A DNA stretch of 64,000 nt, from assembly GCA_947503775.1 (NCBI GenBank), contig CANNFE010000001.1:434001-498000 (forward strand). The letters are read 5' to 3'. Origin of the DNA: an uncultured Paracoccaceae bacterium. Its GTDB lineage: Bacteria > Pseudomonadota > Alphaproteobacteria > Rhodobacterales > Rhodobacteraceae. The notes under the pieces were generated by a model. The model ran no database searches and had not been told where the DNA came from. It saw only the letters and a program-made list of their open reading frames with translations. Positions 9,491 through 16,897 of the stretch are shown here, one piece after another. A program made the translations under genes and the position numbers. The first letter of the stretch is position 1; each line of letters opens with the position of its first letter.

Positions 9491-9778
9491 ATGCGCCGCA
9501 CGCCCCTCTTTATCCTTCTGGCGTCCATCCTCATCGCAGGCTGCACCCCGATGCCCGCCGACCGCACGGTGGTCCAGGGCGCCGGACCGGACGAGTTGCT
9601 CAAGCTCCGGGCCGGCCCCGGCCTTGGTCACCGCGTCATCCTGGGCTTGCCCGACGGAACCTCGCTCAACCGCCGCGACTGCGTCACCGAGGTCGGCCAA
9701 CTCTGGTGCCGCGTCTCCCTCACCGACGCCCCGAGGATCACCGGCTACGTCTCCGCCGACTATCTGTCGACGCGCTAA
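9491..9778 (+). CDS. small SH3-domain lipoprotein
   Basis: This 95-residue protein has a lipoprotein signal peptide with lipobox LIAGC (cysteine at residue 18), so it should be lipid-anchored. After a short linker comes a bacterial SH3 domain: LLKLRAGPGLGHRVILGLPDGTSL, then WCRVSL, then GYVSADYL, the classic SH3b pattern that often binds peptidoglycan or protein partners. It starts at ATG 9491 with AAGGTC upstream. It has no obvious operon partner. Confidence 0.8.
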   Translation: MRRTPLFILLASILIAGCTPMPADRTVVQGAGPDELLKLRAGPGLGHRVILGLPDGTSLNRRDCVTEVGQLWCRVSLTDAPRITGYVSADYLSTR

Positions 9779-9896
9779 CCGTGTTTTGTCCTCGCTGAGC
9801 GCAAAGAGCTGCGAACGGACCAGAAGGAACGATCGCCTCAACCTGCCCTTTTGAGCCAGTTGCGCAGGCCCGCCGTCCAGACGAGCCGGGCCGAGG

Positions 9897-10061
9897 TCAG
9901 TTCGACGGACAGGACCCCGGCGTCGGAGGCTCGGATTGAGGTGTCATTCCCCCGCGGGACATCTCCGCAAAGTACTCCATCGCAGCTGGGATCGGCCCAT
10001 AGCGTTCGATATATTCAGATAGTAGCCTTTCAAGCTGCTCAAGCCGTCCCGGTCCAGTCAC
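9897..10061 (-). CDS. possible small ORF (54 residues), unrecognised
   Basis: This is the C-terminal part of a longer minus-strand track ORF whose N-terminal part looks noncoding. From GTG 10061, with GAGG nine bases upstream, it reads VTGPGRLEQLERLLSEYI, then ERYGPIPAAMEYFAEMSRGG. The first half looks like an amphipathic helix with plausible protein composition. No family is recognised and no neighbour suggests a role. It could be chance. Confidence 0.25.
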   Translation of the reverse strand: MTGPGRLEQLERLLSEYIERYGPIPAAMEYFAEMSRGGMTPQSEPPTPGSCPSN

Positions 10062-10384
10062 GTCCAACGTCCTCGTAGAGATTGATTTAACAGACCTTAC
10101 ACTTGCTAAAATTTGAGAGACATTGATCAGTTTCGATTTTCTTGAATGGACTGATCGAACGTCGATGGATGATTTATGTACCATACGATCCTTGCATTGG
10201 CCTTGGATCACAGCAGCGGAGGCTCCGCGAAACACCCCCGGATTGCGCTCGCTGCGCCGCACCGCCGACAAAAACTGCGCATGTCGACTGCGCCCGCCGA
10301 GCGACCGCCATCCATGGTCGCCCAACCGACATCGCCAAGATCAAGCGGTCATCCCCCCGGGCCACAAGATCGCTTTACCTGACG

Positions 10385-10561
10385 CATAAGCGCCGACTTA
10401 TGGGACAGCAGAGCGAGAATTTCAGAAATATCGATAATCCCACCGCATATCCAACATTGTCACTATATTCGGGAAAATCCGCATCGTGCGCTTCGTTAAC
10501 CACGGGATCGGTGCGATTTGCCTCCTCCCATATGCCGACGGAATGCCGCCCGGATGCCGAC
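10385..10561 (-). repeat. copy A of a repeated intergenic element
   Basis: On the minus strand the element has a 19-mer GTCGGCATCCGGGCGGCAT (10543-10561), then GGGAGGAGGCAA (10518-10529), then the palindrome CATAAG-N6-CTTATG (10385-10402). The same three blocks occur in the same order at 33718-33850, with different spacing. The plus strand of the middle block reads CCTCCTCCC, an anti-Shine-Dalgarno-like sequence. Confidence 0.6.
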
Positions 10562-10658
10562 AGCCTGATTTTCCCGATGCCGCGGCGTTAACCGTCATGT
10601 CGCTCCCCGGCTAAGCGTCGATGCGTCTTGCCCTTCCATCTGGCAGCCAATCCGTTAC

Positions 10659-10672
10659 GTCTAGCGATAAAA
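10659..10672. promoter_or_regulatory. weak LacI-type operator upstream of eda
   Basis: GTCTAGCGATAAAA keeps the TAGCG-TAA core of the palindrome found before edd and fbaB. It lies 14 bases before the eda start and overlaps the ribosome-binding region. The match is partial. Confidence 0.35.
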
Positions 10673-10685
10673 GAAGGAGCCCCCG

Positions 10686-11327
10686 ATGACCCCGGACGAC
10701 ATGAGCAACGCCACCGAAGAGCTATGCCGGAAGGCCCCGGTCATCCCGGTTCTGATCGTCGAAAAAGTCAGTGATGCCAGACCCTTGGCCGAGGCTCTCG
10801 TCGCTGGCGGCCTGCCCTGTCTTGAGGTTACGTTGCGCACCGATGCCGCTCTGGAGGTTATCGCCGAGATGGCGCAAGTGGCGGGCGGACAGGTCGGCGC
10901 AGGAACGCTCCTGACCCCGCAAGACGTTGAAAACGCAAAGAAAGCGGGCGCGACCTTCGGCGTCTCTCCCGGCGCGACAGACCGGATCCTCGATGCAGCC
11001 CAGGCCAATGACCTGCCCCTCCTGCCGGGCGCTGCAACCGCAACCGAGGCCATGCAACTCCTTGAAAAGGGTTACAGAATCCAGAAATTCTTCCCCGCCG
11101 AAGCCAATGGAGGCGCCCCGGCCCTCAAGGCGCTCTCATCTCCGCTTCCGCAGATCCGCTTTTGCCCGACCGGCGGCGTCAGCCTGGCCAATGCGCCCGA
11201 TTATCTGGGGCTCTCCAACACGCTTTGCGTCGGCGGAAGCTGGGTCGCACCCGGCAAAGCGGTTGAGGCAAAGGATTGGAAAGAAATAGAAAATCTGGCC
11301 CAAGAGGCCGTCACTCGCCTGTCCTAG
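10686..11327 (+). CDS. eda: KDPG aldolase (2-keto-3-deoxy-6-phosphogluconate aldolase)
   Basis: Eda cleaves KDPG to pyruvate and glyceraldehyde 3-phosphate, the second step specific to the Entner-Doudoroff pathway. The protein is 213 residues, the usual size. The active-site landmarks are present: CLEVTLRT (catalytic glutamate), VGAGTLL, FGVSPGATD, RIQKFFPAEA (Schiff-base lysine), FCPTGGV and CVGGSWV (phosphate binding). ATG 10686 has AAGGAG upstream; ATG 10701 is a weaker alternative. It works with edd but is transcribed from its own region. Its 3' end overlaps the convergent small gene by 17 bases. Confidence 0.96.
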   Translation: MTPDDMSNATEELCRKAPVIPVLIVEKVSDARPLAEALVAGGLPCLEVTLRTDAALEVIAEMAQVAGGQVGAGTLLTPQDVENAKKAGATFGVSPGATDRILDAAQANDLPLLPGAATATEAMQLLEKGYRIQKFFPAEANGGAPALKALSSPLPQIRFCPTGGVSLANAPDYLGLSNTLCVGGSWVAPGKAVEAKDWKEIENLAQEAVTRLS

Positions 11328-11580
11328 CCCGCCGCCCCCCGCGCCGTCGCGGCTCGGCCATCGCGCCCAGCCCATCGCGCAGAACCTGCGTCATCGGATG
11401 GTCTGGCTCGAGTATTCCATAGGACATCAACAGGGTCTCGATCCGCGGCCTGACCGGTTCCCCGTCCGGCACATTGAGAACCCAGTCAAGAAAGATCGAC
11501 CGGCATTCAGGCAACGTGATGCCCTCTATGCGATAGGCTTCGCGCATCAGACCCTTGGGATCGATGTCCTTGTTTGTCAT
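11311..11580 (-). CDS. conserved small hypothetical protein
   Basis: This 89-residue protein starts MTNKDIDPKGLMREAYRIEGI and contains TLPECRSIFLDWVLNVPDG and PRIETLLMSYGILEPDHPMTQVL, followed by a basic tail (AEPRRRGGRRARTGE). It has balanced composition and looks like a real gene; similar small proteins are common in Rhodobacterales, from memory. There is no membrane segment or signal peptide. It lies 39 bases downstream of glnE on the same strand and may be co-transcribed with it. The function is unknown. Confidence 0.7.
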   Translation of the reverse strand: MTNKDIDPKGLMREAYRIEGITLPECRSIFLDWVLNVPDGEPVRPRIETLLMSYGILEPDHPMTQVLRDGLGAMAEPRRRGGRRARTGE

Positions 11581-11619
11581 GGCGTTTTTCCCCTGCTGAG
11601 GGATGACTTAGGGCGCCCC

Positions 11620-14337
11620 TCAGGGCCCGGCAAGGGCAGCGGAAATCCTGGCATCTGCGTCATCGGTCCGTTCGTCCAAGGCCGCTTTCAAAGCCTCCAT
11701 CGTCTCGAACCCGGTCTCTCTAAGCAGGAATGTTCTGGCGCCTTCTCCCGCTGTATCGGGATCGAAGCGACCCGCAGTCAGCAGCCGAATTCCGGTCTGA
11801 AGCGTCCGCAGAAATCCAGCAATCTCGGCAAGCCTGTCTTCCCCGGCAGCGGTCAGCTGAGGCGCGATCCTCCGCTCCGCAGAGCCGGATCGAAGCGTCA
11901 TTGCTTGAGCGAAAAGTTCAATATCCTGAAGGTGTCCCGGTCCGTCCTTAAAGTTCCAGGCATCCCCTGCTTTCGCCTCGAAAAGCCGCCGGCGCATATC
12001 GGCAAGATCGGTCAGAACCGCCTCCCGCCGACCAACATCGGCCAGCAGGTCCCTGCGGAACGCCTCGAATTCGGTGCTCAGTTCATCAGGCCCCGCGACA
12101 GCCCGGGCGCGGGTGAGCGCAAGGTGCTCCCACGTCCAGGCCTCGTTCCGCTGATAGCTCTGAAACGCCGTCCAGCCCGTCGCCACAGGCCCCTGTCGCC
12201 CGGACGGGCGCAGGCGCATATCGACCTCGTATAGGCGGCCCTCCGCCATCGGCGCAGACAGGGCCGTCACCAGGGCCTGCGTCAGTCGCGCATAATAAAC
12301 CCGGGCCGCCAAGGGACGCCGGCCGTCTGACTCCGCATCAGGCGCAGCGTCATAAATCACCAGCAAATCAAGGTCCGATGTCGCAGTCAGCCATTGCGCC
12401 CCGAGCGATCCCATCGCAACGACAAGGGCCGCCCCACCCCGAACGCGCCCGTGTTTGGCGGCGAATTCATCCGAAACGACCGGATAAAGCACCCGCACGA
12501 CCGCATCGGCCAGATCGGCGTAACTTGCAGCCGCCTCATCGGCATCGATCAGACCGCGCAGGTGATGAACGCCGACGCGAAAATGCCACTCCCGCGCCCA
12601 GCGGCGGGCCGTGTCGAGTTTGCGCTCGTAATCTCCTTCGGCGTCAAGGACTTGCAGCAGTGAAGCATACAGCCCCTCAACACCGGGCCAAGCGACAAAG
12701 AACTCCCCGCCAATGACCGCATCAAGCACACCGGAATGGCGCGACAGATAGGCCGCAAGCGCCGGAGAGGTCGCGCAGATATCCACGATGAGCGAAACAA
12801 GTTGCGGATTGGCCTCGAAAAGCGAAAACAGCTGAACGCCTGCTGGAAGACCGCGCAGAAAACTGTCGAACTGGTTCAGCGCCTCATCCGGGCGGGCCGC
12901 CCGGCGCAGTTGATCCAAGAGGTCGGGTTTGAGCCGATCGAAAATCTCGACCGCGCGCAGCGACCGAAGTGCGGGGTAAGTGGTCCATCGATCCACCATC
13001 TCTGCCCCGAAATCCGGCACCGGCGAAGTGTGCCCCTTTGCGGGTTCGAAAAAGTCGTCCGTCAGCTCCAAGACGGCGTCGAACCTGTCTTTCAGCTCCG
13101 CCTTCAGATCGGCTGCATCCCTGTCCATGAAGGCAGCAAGGTGATCAAACCCCTCGTCCCCCGTCGGCAGGACATGGGTTTGGGCATCGCGGATCATCTG
13201 CAGACGATGCTCGACCTCACGATTGGCCCGATAATGATCGATCAGCGCCGCAACCGTTTCGGGCGGGACCCACCCTGCTTCCGCTAGGCGGCCGAGCGCT
13301 TCGACCGTTCCGCGCACACGAAGGGACGGATCGCGTCCTCCGGCAATCAGTTGCCGGGTCTGGGTGAAGAACTCGATCTCGCGAATACCGCCCCGTCCCA
13401 GCTTAAGATCATATCCATCAAGCTTGCGTCCATGCAGCCCTTTGTGCTTGCGGATCTTGAGCCGCATATCATGGGCATCCTGGATCGCCGCAAAGTCGAG
13501 ATGTTTGCGCCAGACGAACGGGGTCAGTGTCCTCAGAAACCGCGCGCCAGCCTCGAGATCGCCGGCGCCGGGCCGCGCCTTGATATAGGCGGCGCGTTCC
13601 CAGGTACGCCCGACGCTTTCATAATAACGCTCTGCCGCCTCCATAGAAAGGCAGACCGGGGTGACGCTGGCATCCGGACGCAGCCGCAGATCGGTGCGAA
13701 AGACATAACCATCGGCCGTGCGATCATTCAAAAGAGCCGCCATCTTTCGAGTGACGCGGATCAAGGCCGCGCGTGCATCGGCATAGTCACACGGGTCATA
13801 CTGCGTCTCATCGAAGAGACAGATGAGATCGATATCCGATGAGTAATTCAGCTCTCTCGCGCCCATCTTCCCCATGGCCAGAACGGTCAAACCGGCCATC
13901 TGAGAAGTACCAGGCAGCCGCTTTCGCCGGCGCTCTGCGTCGATCAAAGCCGGCAGAGACGCAGCGATGGCGGCATCCGCAAGATCGGTCAGCCAGCCTG
14001 TCACCTGATCAAGCGTCCAGACCCCGCCCAGATCGGCAATCGCCGTCATGAGCGCAGTCCGGCGTTTCGCCTGCCGCAGACGCGGCCCAAGATCGGCAAG
14101 CGGAACGCAGAGTGTATCAAGCTCTGTTCGGCAGGCCTCTTCAGGGTGTTCCAGCGCCGCGCGGAACCACGCCTCTTCCTGGCGCAGAAGGTCTGACAGG
14201 TAGGGACTGCATCCCGCCGCACCGCGCAACAGCGCCTTAAGCTCAGGTTTCTGATCGGGAAAAAGAAGCGCGATATCGTCCCCACGGGAGGGATCGAACG
14301 GGCGCGGGCTTCGGGTGATCCGTGCGGCAAAGCTCAT
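11620..14337 (-). CDS. glnE: bifunctional glutamine synthetase adenylyltransferase/adenylyl-removing enzyme
   Basis: GlnE attaches and removes AMP on glutamine synthetase in response to PII, setting nitrogen assimilation. At 905 residues it is normal for the family. It has two nucleotidyltransferase domains in tandem: the N-terminal adenylyl-removing domain with MGKMGARELNYSSDIDLICL near residue 165, and the C-terminal adenylyltransferase domain with MGSLGAQWLTATSDLDLLV near residue 645. Each keeps the DxD catalytic pair. The linker and C-terminal helical region (GPGHLQDIELFAQAM) are also typical. It diverges from the DUF2852 gene. Confidence 0.96.
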   Translation of the reverse strand: MSFAARITRSPRPFDPSRGDDIALLFPDQKPELKALLRGAAGCSPYLSDLLRQEEAWFRAALEHPEEACRTELDTLCVPLADLGPRLRQAKRRTALMTAIADLGGVWTLDQVTGWLTDLADAAIAASLPALIDAERRRKRLPGTSQMAGLTVLAMGKMGARELNYSSDIDLICLFDETQYDPCDYADARAALIRVTRKMAALLNDRTADGYVFRTDLRLRPDASVTPVCLSMEAAERYYESVGRTWERAAYIKARPGAGDLEAGARFLRTLTPFVWRKHLDFAAIQDAHDMRLKIRKHKGLHGRKLDGYDLKLGRGGIREIEFFTQTRQLIAGGRDPSLRVRGTVEALGRLAEAGWVPPETVAALIDHYRANREVEHRLQMIRDAQTHVLPTGDEGFDHLAAFMDRDAADLKAELKDRFDAVLELTDDFFEPAKGHTSPVPDFGAEMVDRWTTYPALRSLRAVEIFDRLKPDLLDQLRRAARPDEALNQFDSFLRGLPAGVQLFSLFEANPQLVSLIVDICATSPALAAYLSRHSGVLDAVIGGEFFVAWPGVEGLYASLLQVLDAEGDYERKLDTARRWAREWHFRVGVHHLRGLIDADEAAASYADLADAVVRVLYPVVSDEFAAKHGRVRGGAALVVAMGSLGAQWLTATSDLDLLVIYDAAPDAESDGRRPLAARVYYARLTQALVTALSAPMAEGRLYEVDMRLRPSGRQGPVATGWTAFQSYQRNEAWTWEHLALTRARAVAGPDELSTEFEAFRRDLLADVGRREAVLTDLADMRRRLFEAKAGDAWNFKDGPGHLQDIELFAQAMTLRSGSAERRIAPQLTAAGEDRLAEIAGFLRTLQTGIRLLTAGRFDPDTAGEGARTFLLRETGFETMEALKAALDERTDDADARISAALAGP

Positions 14338-14393
14338 GAAATCAAGTGTGACGGCTCTGTCGATCCAGGGTCAACGCGTTTCTATCGCGTTCA

Positions 14394-14412
14394 ATGTAAA
14401 AAACTTTCACAT
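14394..14412. promoter_or_regulatory. inverted-repeat operator, copy 1 (ATGTAAA-N5-TTCACAT)
   Basis: A 19-bp inverted repeat in the glnE/DUF2852 divergent region. A second copy of the same design lies 59 bases downstream. The spacing between half-sites is five bases in both. The binding protein is not known. Confidence 0.5.
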
Positions 14413-14452
14413 TGCCTCTTGATCGAGAGAATACCCGTTCCCATCTTCATGG

Positions 14453-14471
14453 ATGTGAAACACCTTCACAT
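14453..14471. promoter_or_regulatory. inverted-repeat operator, copy 2 (ATGTGAA-N5-TTCACAT)
   Basis: This is a perfect inverted repeat with five-base spacer, 40 bases before the DUF2852 start. With the copy at 14394 it makes a tandem pair. It is close to a CRP-like TGTGA/TCACA site, but the spacer is one base too long. Confidence 0.55.
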
Positions 14472-14510
14472 AGAACTGCACCGCACTTTTGCTCAACAAA
14501 GGAGACCTGA

Positions 14511-14951
14511 ATGTACACCGCCTCGACTTACCCGCAAACCGCTCCGATGCGTCGGCCGAACTGGTTTGCCCGATCCGAAGCCTGGCTCGACGAGCGCGGC
14601 AAAGGCGCCTGGATTGCCGCGATGGTTTTGGGCTTCATCTTTGTCTGGCCCGTGGGTCTCGCGCTGCTGGCCTATATGATCTTTGGCAAGCGGATGTTCT
14701 CTGGCCATGGGTGCGCCTCTCGCAGAACGCATCACCCGCGCCGGTCGACAGGCAATAGCGCGTTCGACGCCTACAAGGCCGACACGTTGCGCCGCCTCGA
14801 GGACGAGCAGGCCAGCTTTGAGCAGTTCCTCGAGCGTCTGCGCGATGCAAAGGACAAGGCCGAGTTCGACCAGTTCATGGATGAACGCGCCCGCCGCCGC
14901 GACGATGAGGACGAGGACGACCAAGAGACACCGAACGGTCAGCCTGCCTGA
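14511..14951 (+). CDS. DUF2852 family membrane protein
   Basis: This 146-residue protein starts at ATG 14511 behind AAAGGAG. It has the DUF2852 layout: a short N-terminal tail, one membrane segment (GAWIAAMVLGFIFVWPVGLALLAYMIF, a family signature), and a charged cytoplasmic tail (NSAFDAYKADTLRRLEDEQASFEQFLERL) that looks helical, ending in an acidic run. The function of the family is not established. Two palindromic operators lie directly upstream, and the RDD gene follows, so the pair may be an envelope-related operon. Confidence 0.88.
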   Translation: MYTASTYPQTAPMRRPNWFARSEAWLDERGKGAWIAAMVLGFIFVWPVGLALLAYMIFGKRMFSGHGCASRRTHHPRRSTGNSAFDAYKADTLRRLEDEQASFEQFLERLRDAKDKAEFDQFMDERARRRDDEDEDDQETPNGQPA

Positions 14952-14965
14952 TCTTACGATATGAC

Positions 14966-14990
14966 GAGCGGCCCCTTATATGGGCCGCTC
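14966..14990 (+). terminator. hairpin between DUF2852 and RDD genes
   Basis: GAGCGGCCC and GGGCCGCTC form a 9-bp perfect stem with a 7-base loop, 15 bases after the DUF2852 stop codon. No T-run follows, so it may attenuate transcription or protect the upstream mRNA and may not be a full terminator. Confidence 0.5.
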
Positions 14991-15014
14991 AAGCCCCATG
15001 ATCCGGAGACTGAA

Positions 15015-15458
15015 ATGTCCGCTATTCTGACCCGCCTGCCCGACCCGGTTCATGCGCCGGATTTCTACGAAAGCGTCACGATCAAAAGAGCCCTGGCCTG
15101 GGGTGTCGATGTCACCCTCGTGGCAATCTTTTGCGTTCTGCTTCTTCCGTTCACGGCATTTCTGGGTCTGTTCGTCTTTCCCGCGATGATGCTTGTTGTC
15201 GGGGGGATCTATCGGTGGGTGACGATCTCGGCCCGCTCGGGCACATGGGGCATGCGGCTGATGGGGATCGAGCTGAGAAACAGCGACGGAGACCGTCTGA
15301 GCAGTGACCAGGCTTTCATGCACACGGCGATTTACACTGGCGCAGTTCTTGTGGCGCCGCTTCAGCTTATCTCGGTCGTCTCGATCCTGATGACGCCGCG
15401 CGGACAAGGCCTGCCCGATTTGGTCCTCGGAACGGCCATGCTCAACCGGACGGTGTAG
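15015..15458 (+). CDS. RDD family membrane protein
   Basis: This 147-residue protein starts at ATG 15015 with CCGGAGA upstream. The family-naming arrangement is present in KRALAWGVDVTLVAIFCVLLLPF (R..D) at the first membrane segment, followed by AFLGLFVFPAMMLVVGGIY, then SGTWGMRLMGIEL and a final hydrophobic stretch. RDD proteins are small integral membrane proteins, some linked to ion transport. The role here is unknown. It follows DUF2852 and may share its promoter. Confidence 0.85.
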   Translation: MSAILTRLPDPVHAPDFYESVTIKRALAWGVDVTLVAIFCVLLLPFTAFLGLFVFPAMMLVVGGIYRWVTISARSGTWGMRLMGIELRNSDGDRLSSDQAFMHTAIYTGAVLVAPLQLISVVSILMTPRGQGLPDLVLGTAMLNRTV

Positions 15459-15581
15459 GTCGCCCTTCAGGTTCGCGGGATGCGACCAAAGGCTTAAGGA
15501 TCATTTAAGCTTAAAGGCAAAGTCATCTTGGCCTTTGAGAAACGGCGCGCTAGTCTTTGGGGATCAACCTTAAGAAGTGTT

Positions 15582-16397
15582 ATGCGCCACACTCTTCCAA
15601 TTGCCCCTCAATTCTACGTCACGGCCCCCCAGCCGTGCCCGTATCTTGATGGCCGGATGGAACGGAAGCTGTTCACTGCCTTGCAAACCGACAATGCGGA
15701 AAAGCTGAATGACACGCTCTCAAGGCAGGGATTTCGCCGATCCCAGAATGTCCTTTATCGGCCGGCCTGCTCTGAATGCACGGCCTGCCTGTCGGCCCGG
15801 ATCCGCGTGGCCGACTTCAAACCCTCGAAAAGCCAGCGCCGCATCCTCAAACGCAACGGGGATCTCATTCGCAAGGTCAGCTCTCCCTGGGCGACCGACG
15901 ATCAGTACGCACTTTTTCGAACCTATCTCGACAGCCGCCATTCCGATGGCGGCATGGCGGATATGGATATCTACGAATTTGCCGCGATGATCGAGGAAAC
16001 GCCGATCCGCAGCCGGGTTGTCGAATATCATGAACAGGACGTGCTGCGCGGCGTCTGCCTGACAGATGTGCTCGAGGATGGTCTGTCGATGGTCTACAGC
16101 TTCTTCGATCCCAGGCTGGAGAAACGATCGCTTGGAACCCAGTTGATCCTCGATCATGTGGACATCGCCCGCGAGGCGGAGCTGCCATATGTCTATCTGG
16201 GCTACTGGGTCCCCGGATCGCCCAAGATGGGATATAAAAGCCGGTTCGGCGCGCTCGAGGTCTATCGCGGAGGAGAGTGGCAGCGTCTGACCGATCCATC
16301 GCATTTTGCCAGAGAAGCGCATCCGCTCTCTGTCGATCCGATCGCCGAACAAGTGGCCCGCATCCAACTGCCGGACAGTCGCCCCGCCAGCAAGTGA
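15582..16397 (+). CDS. bpt: aspartate/glutamate leucyltransferase (arginyltransferase family)
   Basis: This enzyme of the N-end rule pathway transfers leucine from leucyl-tRNA to proteins with N-terminal Asp or Glu, marking them for ClpAP. The start at ATG 15582 gives 271 residues. It has the ATE N-terminal cysteine-rich domain ([17 protein letters not shown] and [15 protein letters not shown]) and the C-terminal acyltransferase-like part ([40 protein letters not shown]). The ribosome-binding site (AAGAAG) is moderate. The VOC gene overlaps its stop codon. Confidence 0.93.
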   Translation: MRHTLPIAPQFYVTAPQPCPYLDGRMERKLFTALQTDNAEKLNDTLSRQGFRRSQNVLYRPACSECTACLSARIRVADFKPSKSQRRILKRNGDLIRKVSSPWATDDQYALFRTYLDSRHSDGGMADMDIYEFAAMIEETPIRSRVVEYHEQDVLRGVCLTDVLEDGLSMVYSFFDPRLEKRSLGTQLILDHVDIAREAELPYVYLGYWVPGSPKMGYKSRFGALEVYRGGEWQRLTDPSHFAREAHPLSVDPIAEQVARIQLPDSRPASK

Positions 16398-16822
16398 CGC
16401 GGTCTCATCTGCACGCGGTTGCTCTTGTCGTTCCGGGCTACGATGCCGGGATCGCGTTTTATGTCGATGTGCTGGGGTTCGACCTGAAATGCGATGAGGA
16501 TCTGGGCGGCGGCAAACGGTGGGTGATCGTCGGCCCGAAGGGTGCCGAAACCGGGCTTCTCCTCGCGAGGGCGGTCACACCGGAGCAGTCGGCTGCTGTC
16601 GGCCGGCAAACCGGTGGGCGGGTCGGATTCTTTTTGCATACGGATGAGTTCAGCAGCGAGCATCGGCGGCTCGTCGAGGCAGGCGTCGATTTTGAGGAAA
16701 CGCCCCGGCACGAACCTTACGGAACGGTGGCCGTTTTCCGCGATCCGTTTGGAAATCGCTGGGATCTGTTGCAGCTTCTAGAGCAAGGCTTACCACATCC
16801 GGGCGCAGGCAAAATCTTCTAG
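16394..16822 (+). CDS. VOC family (glyoxalase/bleomycin-resistance-like) protein
   Basis: The true start is probably GTG 16394, overlapping the bpt stop codon as GTGA; the track ORF begins inside bpt. The 142-residue product has the two beta-alpha-beta-beta-beta modules of the vicinal oxygen chelate fold: [27 protein letters not shown] and [22 protein letters not shown], ending in [17 protein letters not shown]. Metal ligands are plausible (first His, late Glu positions), but substrate and activity are unknown. Translational coupling with bpt is likely. Confidence 0.85.
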   Translation: MTRSHLHAVALVVPGYDAGIAFYVDVLGFDLKCDEDLGGGKRWVIVGPKGAETGLLLARAVTPEQSAAVGRQTGGRVGFFLHTDEFSSEHRRLVEAGVDFEETPRHEPYGTVAVFRDPFGNRWDLLQLLEQGLPHPGAGKIF

Positions 16823-16886
16823 AAGATTTTGTAGCCACTCTCCTTCCAGGAAGGAGAGTGGTCCAAGATTTTTCTAGAAAAATCTT
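16811..16886. terminator. three consecutive perfect palindromes (bidirectional terminator region)
   Basis: Three palindromes follow each other: AAAATCTTCTAGAAGATTTT (16811-16830), a 27-base hairpin with arms CCACTCTCCTTCC and GGAAGGAGAGTGG around one base (16835-16861), and a 22-base palindrome with arms AAGATTTTTCT and AGAAAAATCTT (16865-16886). They separate the convergent VOC and TRAP dctM genes. The first and third are sequence-related, with a central CTAG. Confidence 0.65.
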
Positions 16887-16897
16887 CCCCCCGACGG

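Larger units (their letters stand above)
9779..10658. other. gene-poor stretch between SH3 lipoprotein and eda
   Basis: About 880 bases without a convincing gene. The track ORFs here (9851-10078, 10142-10591 and others) lack ribosome-binding sites and have low-complexity, unbalanced composition. The only items noted are a possible 54-residue minus-strand ORF (9897-10061) and a repeated element (10385-10561) that also occurs near 33.8 kb. Confidence 0.5.

Noticed and set aside
10142-10591. 149-residue ORF in the gene-poor stretch before eda
   Set aside because: No ribosome-binding site, several Cys/Arg/Ser runs typical of random frames, and it spans a repeated intergenic element.
14394-14471. 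PpsR (TGT-N12-ACA) or CRP (TGTGA-N6-TCACA) sites
   Set aside because: Spacers are 11 and 7 bases respectively, one off in each case, so neither known regulator fits.
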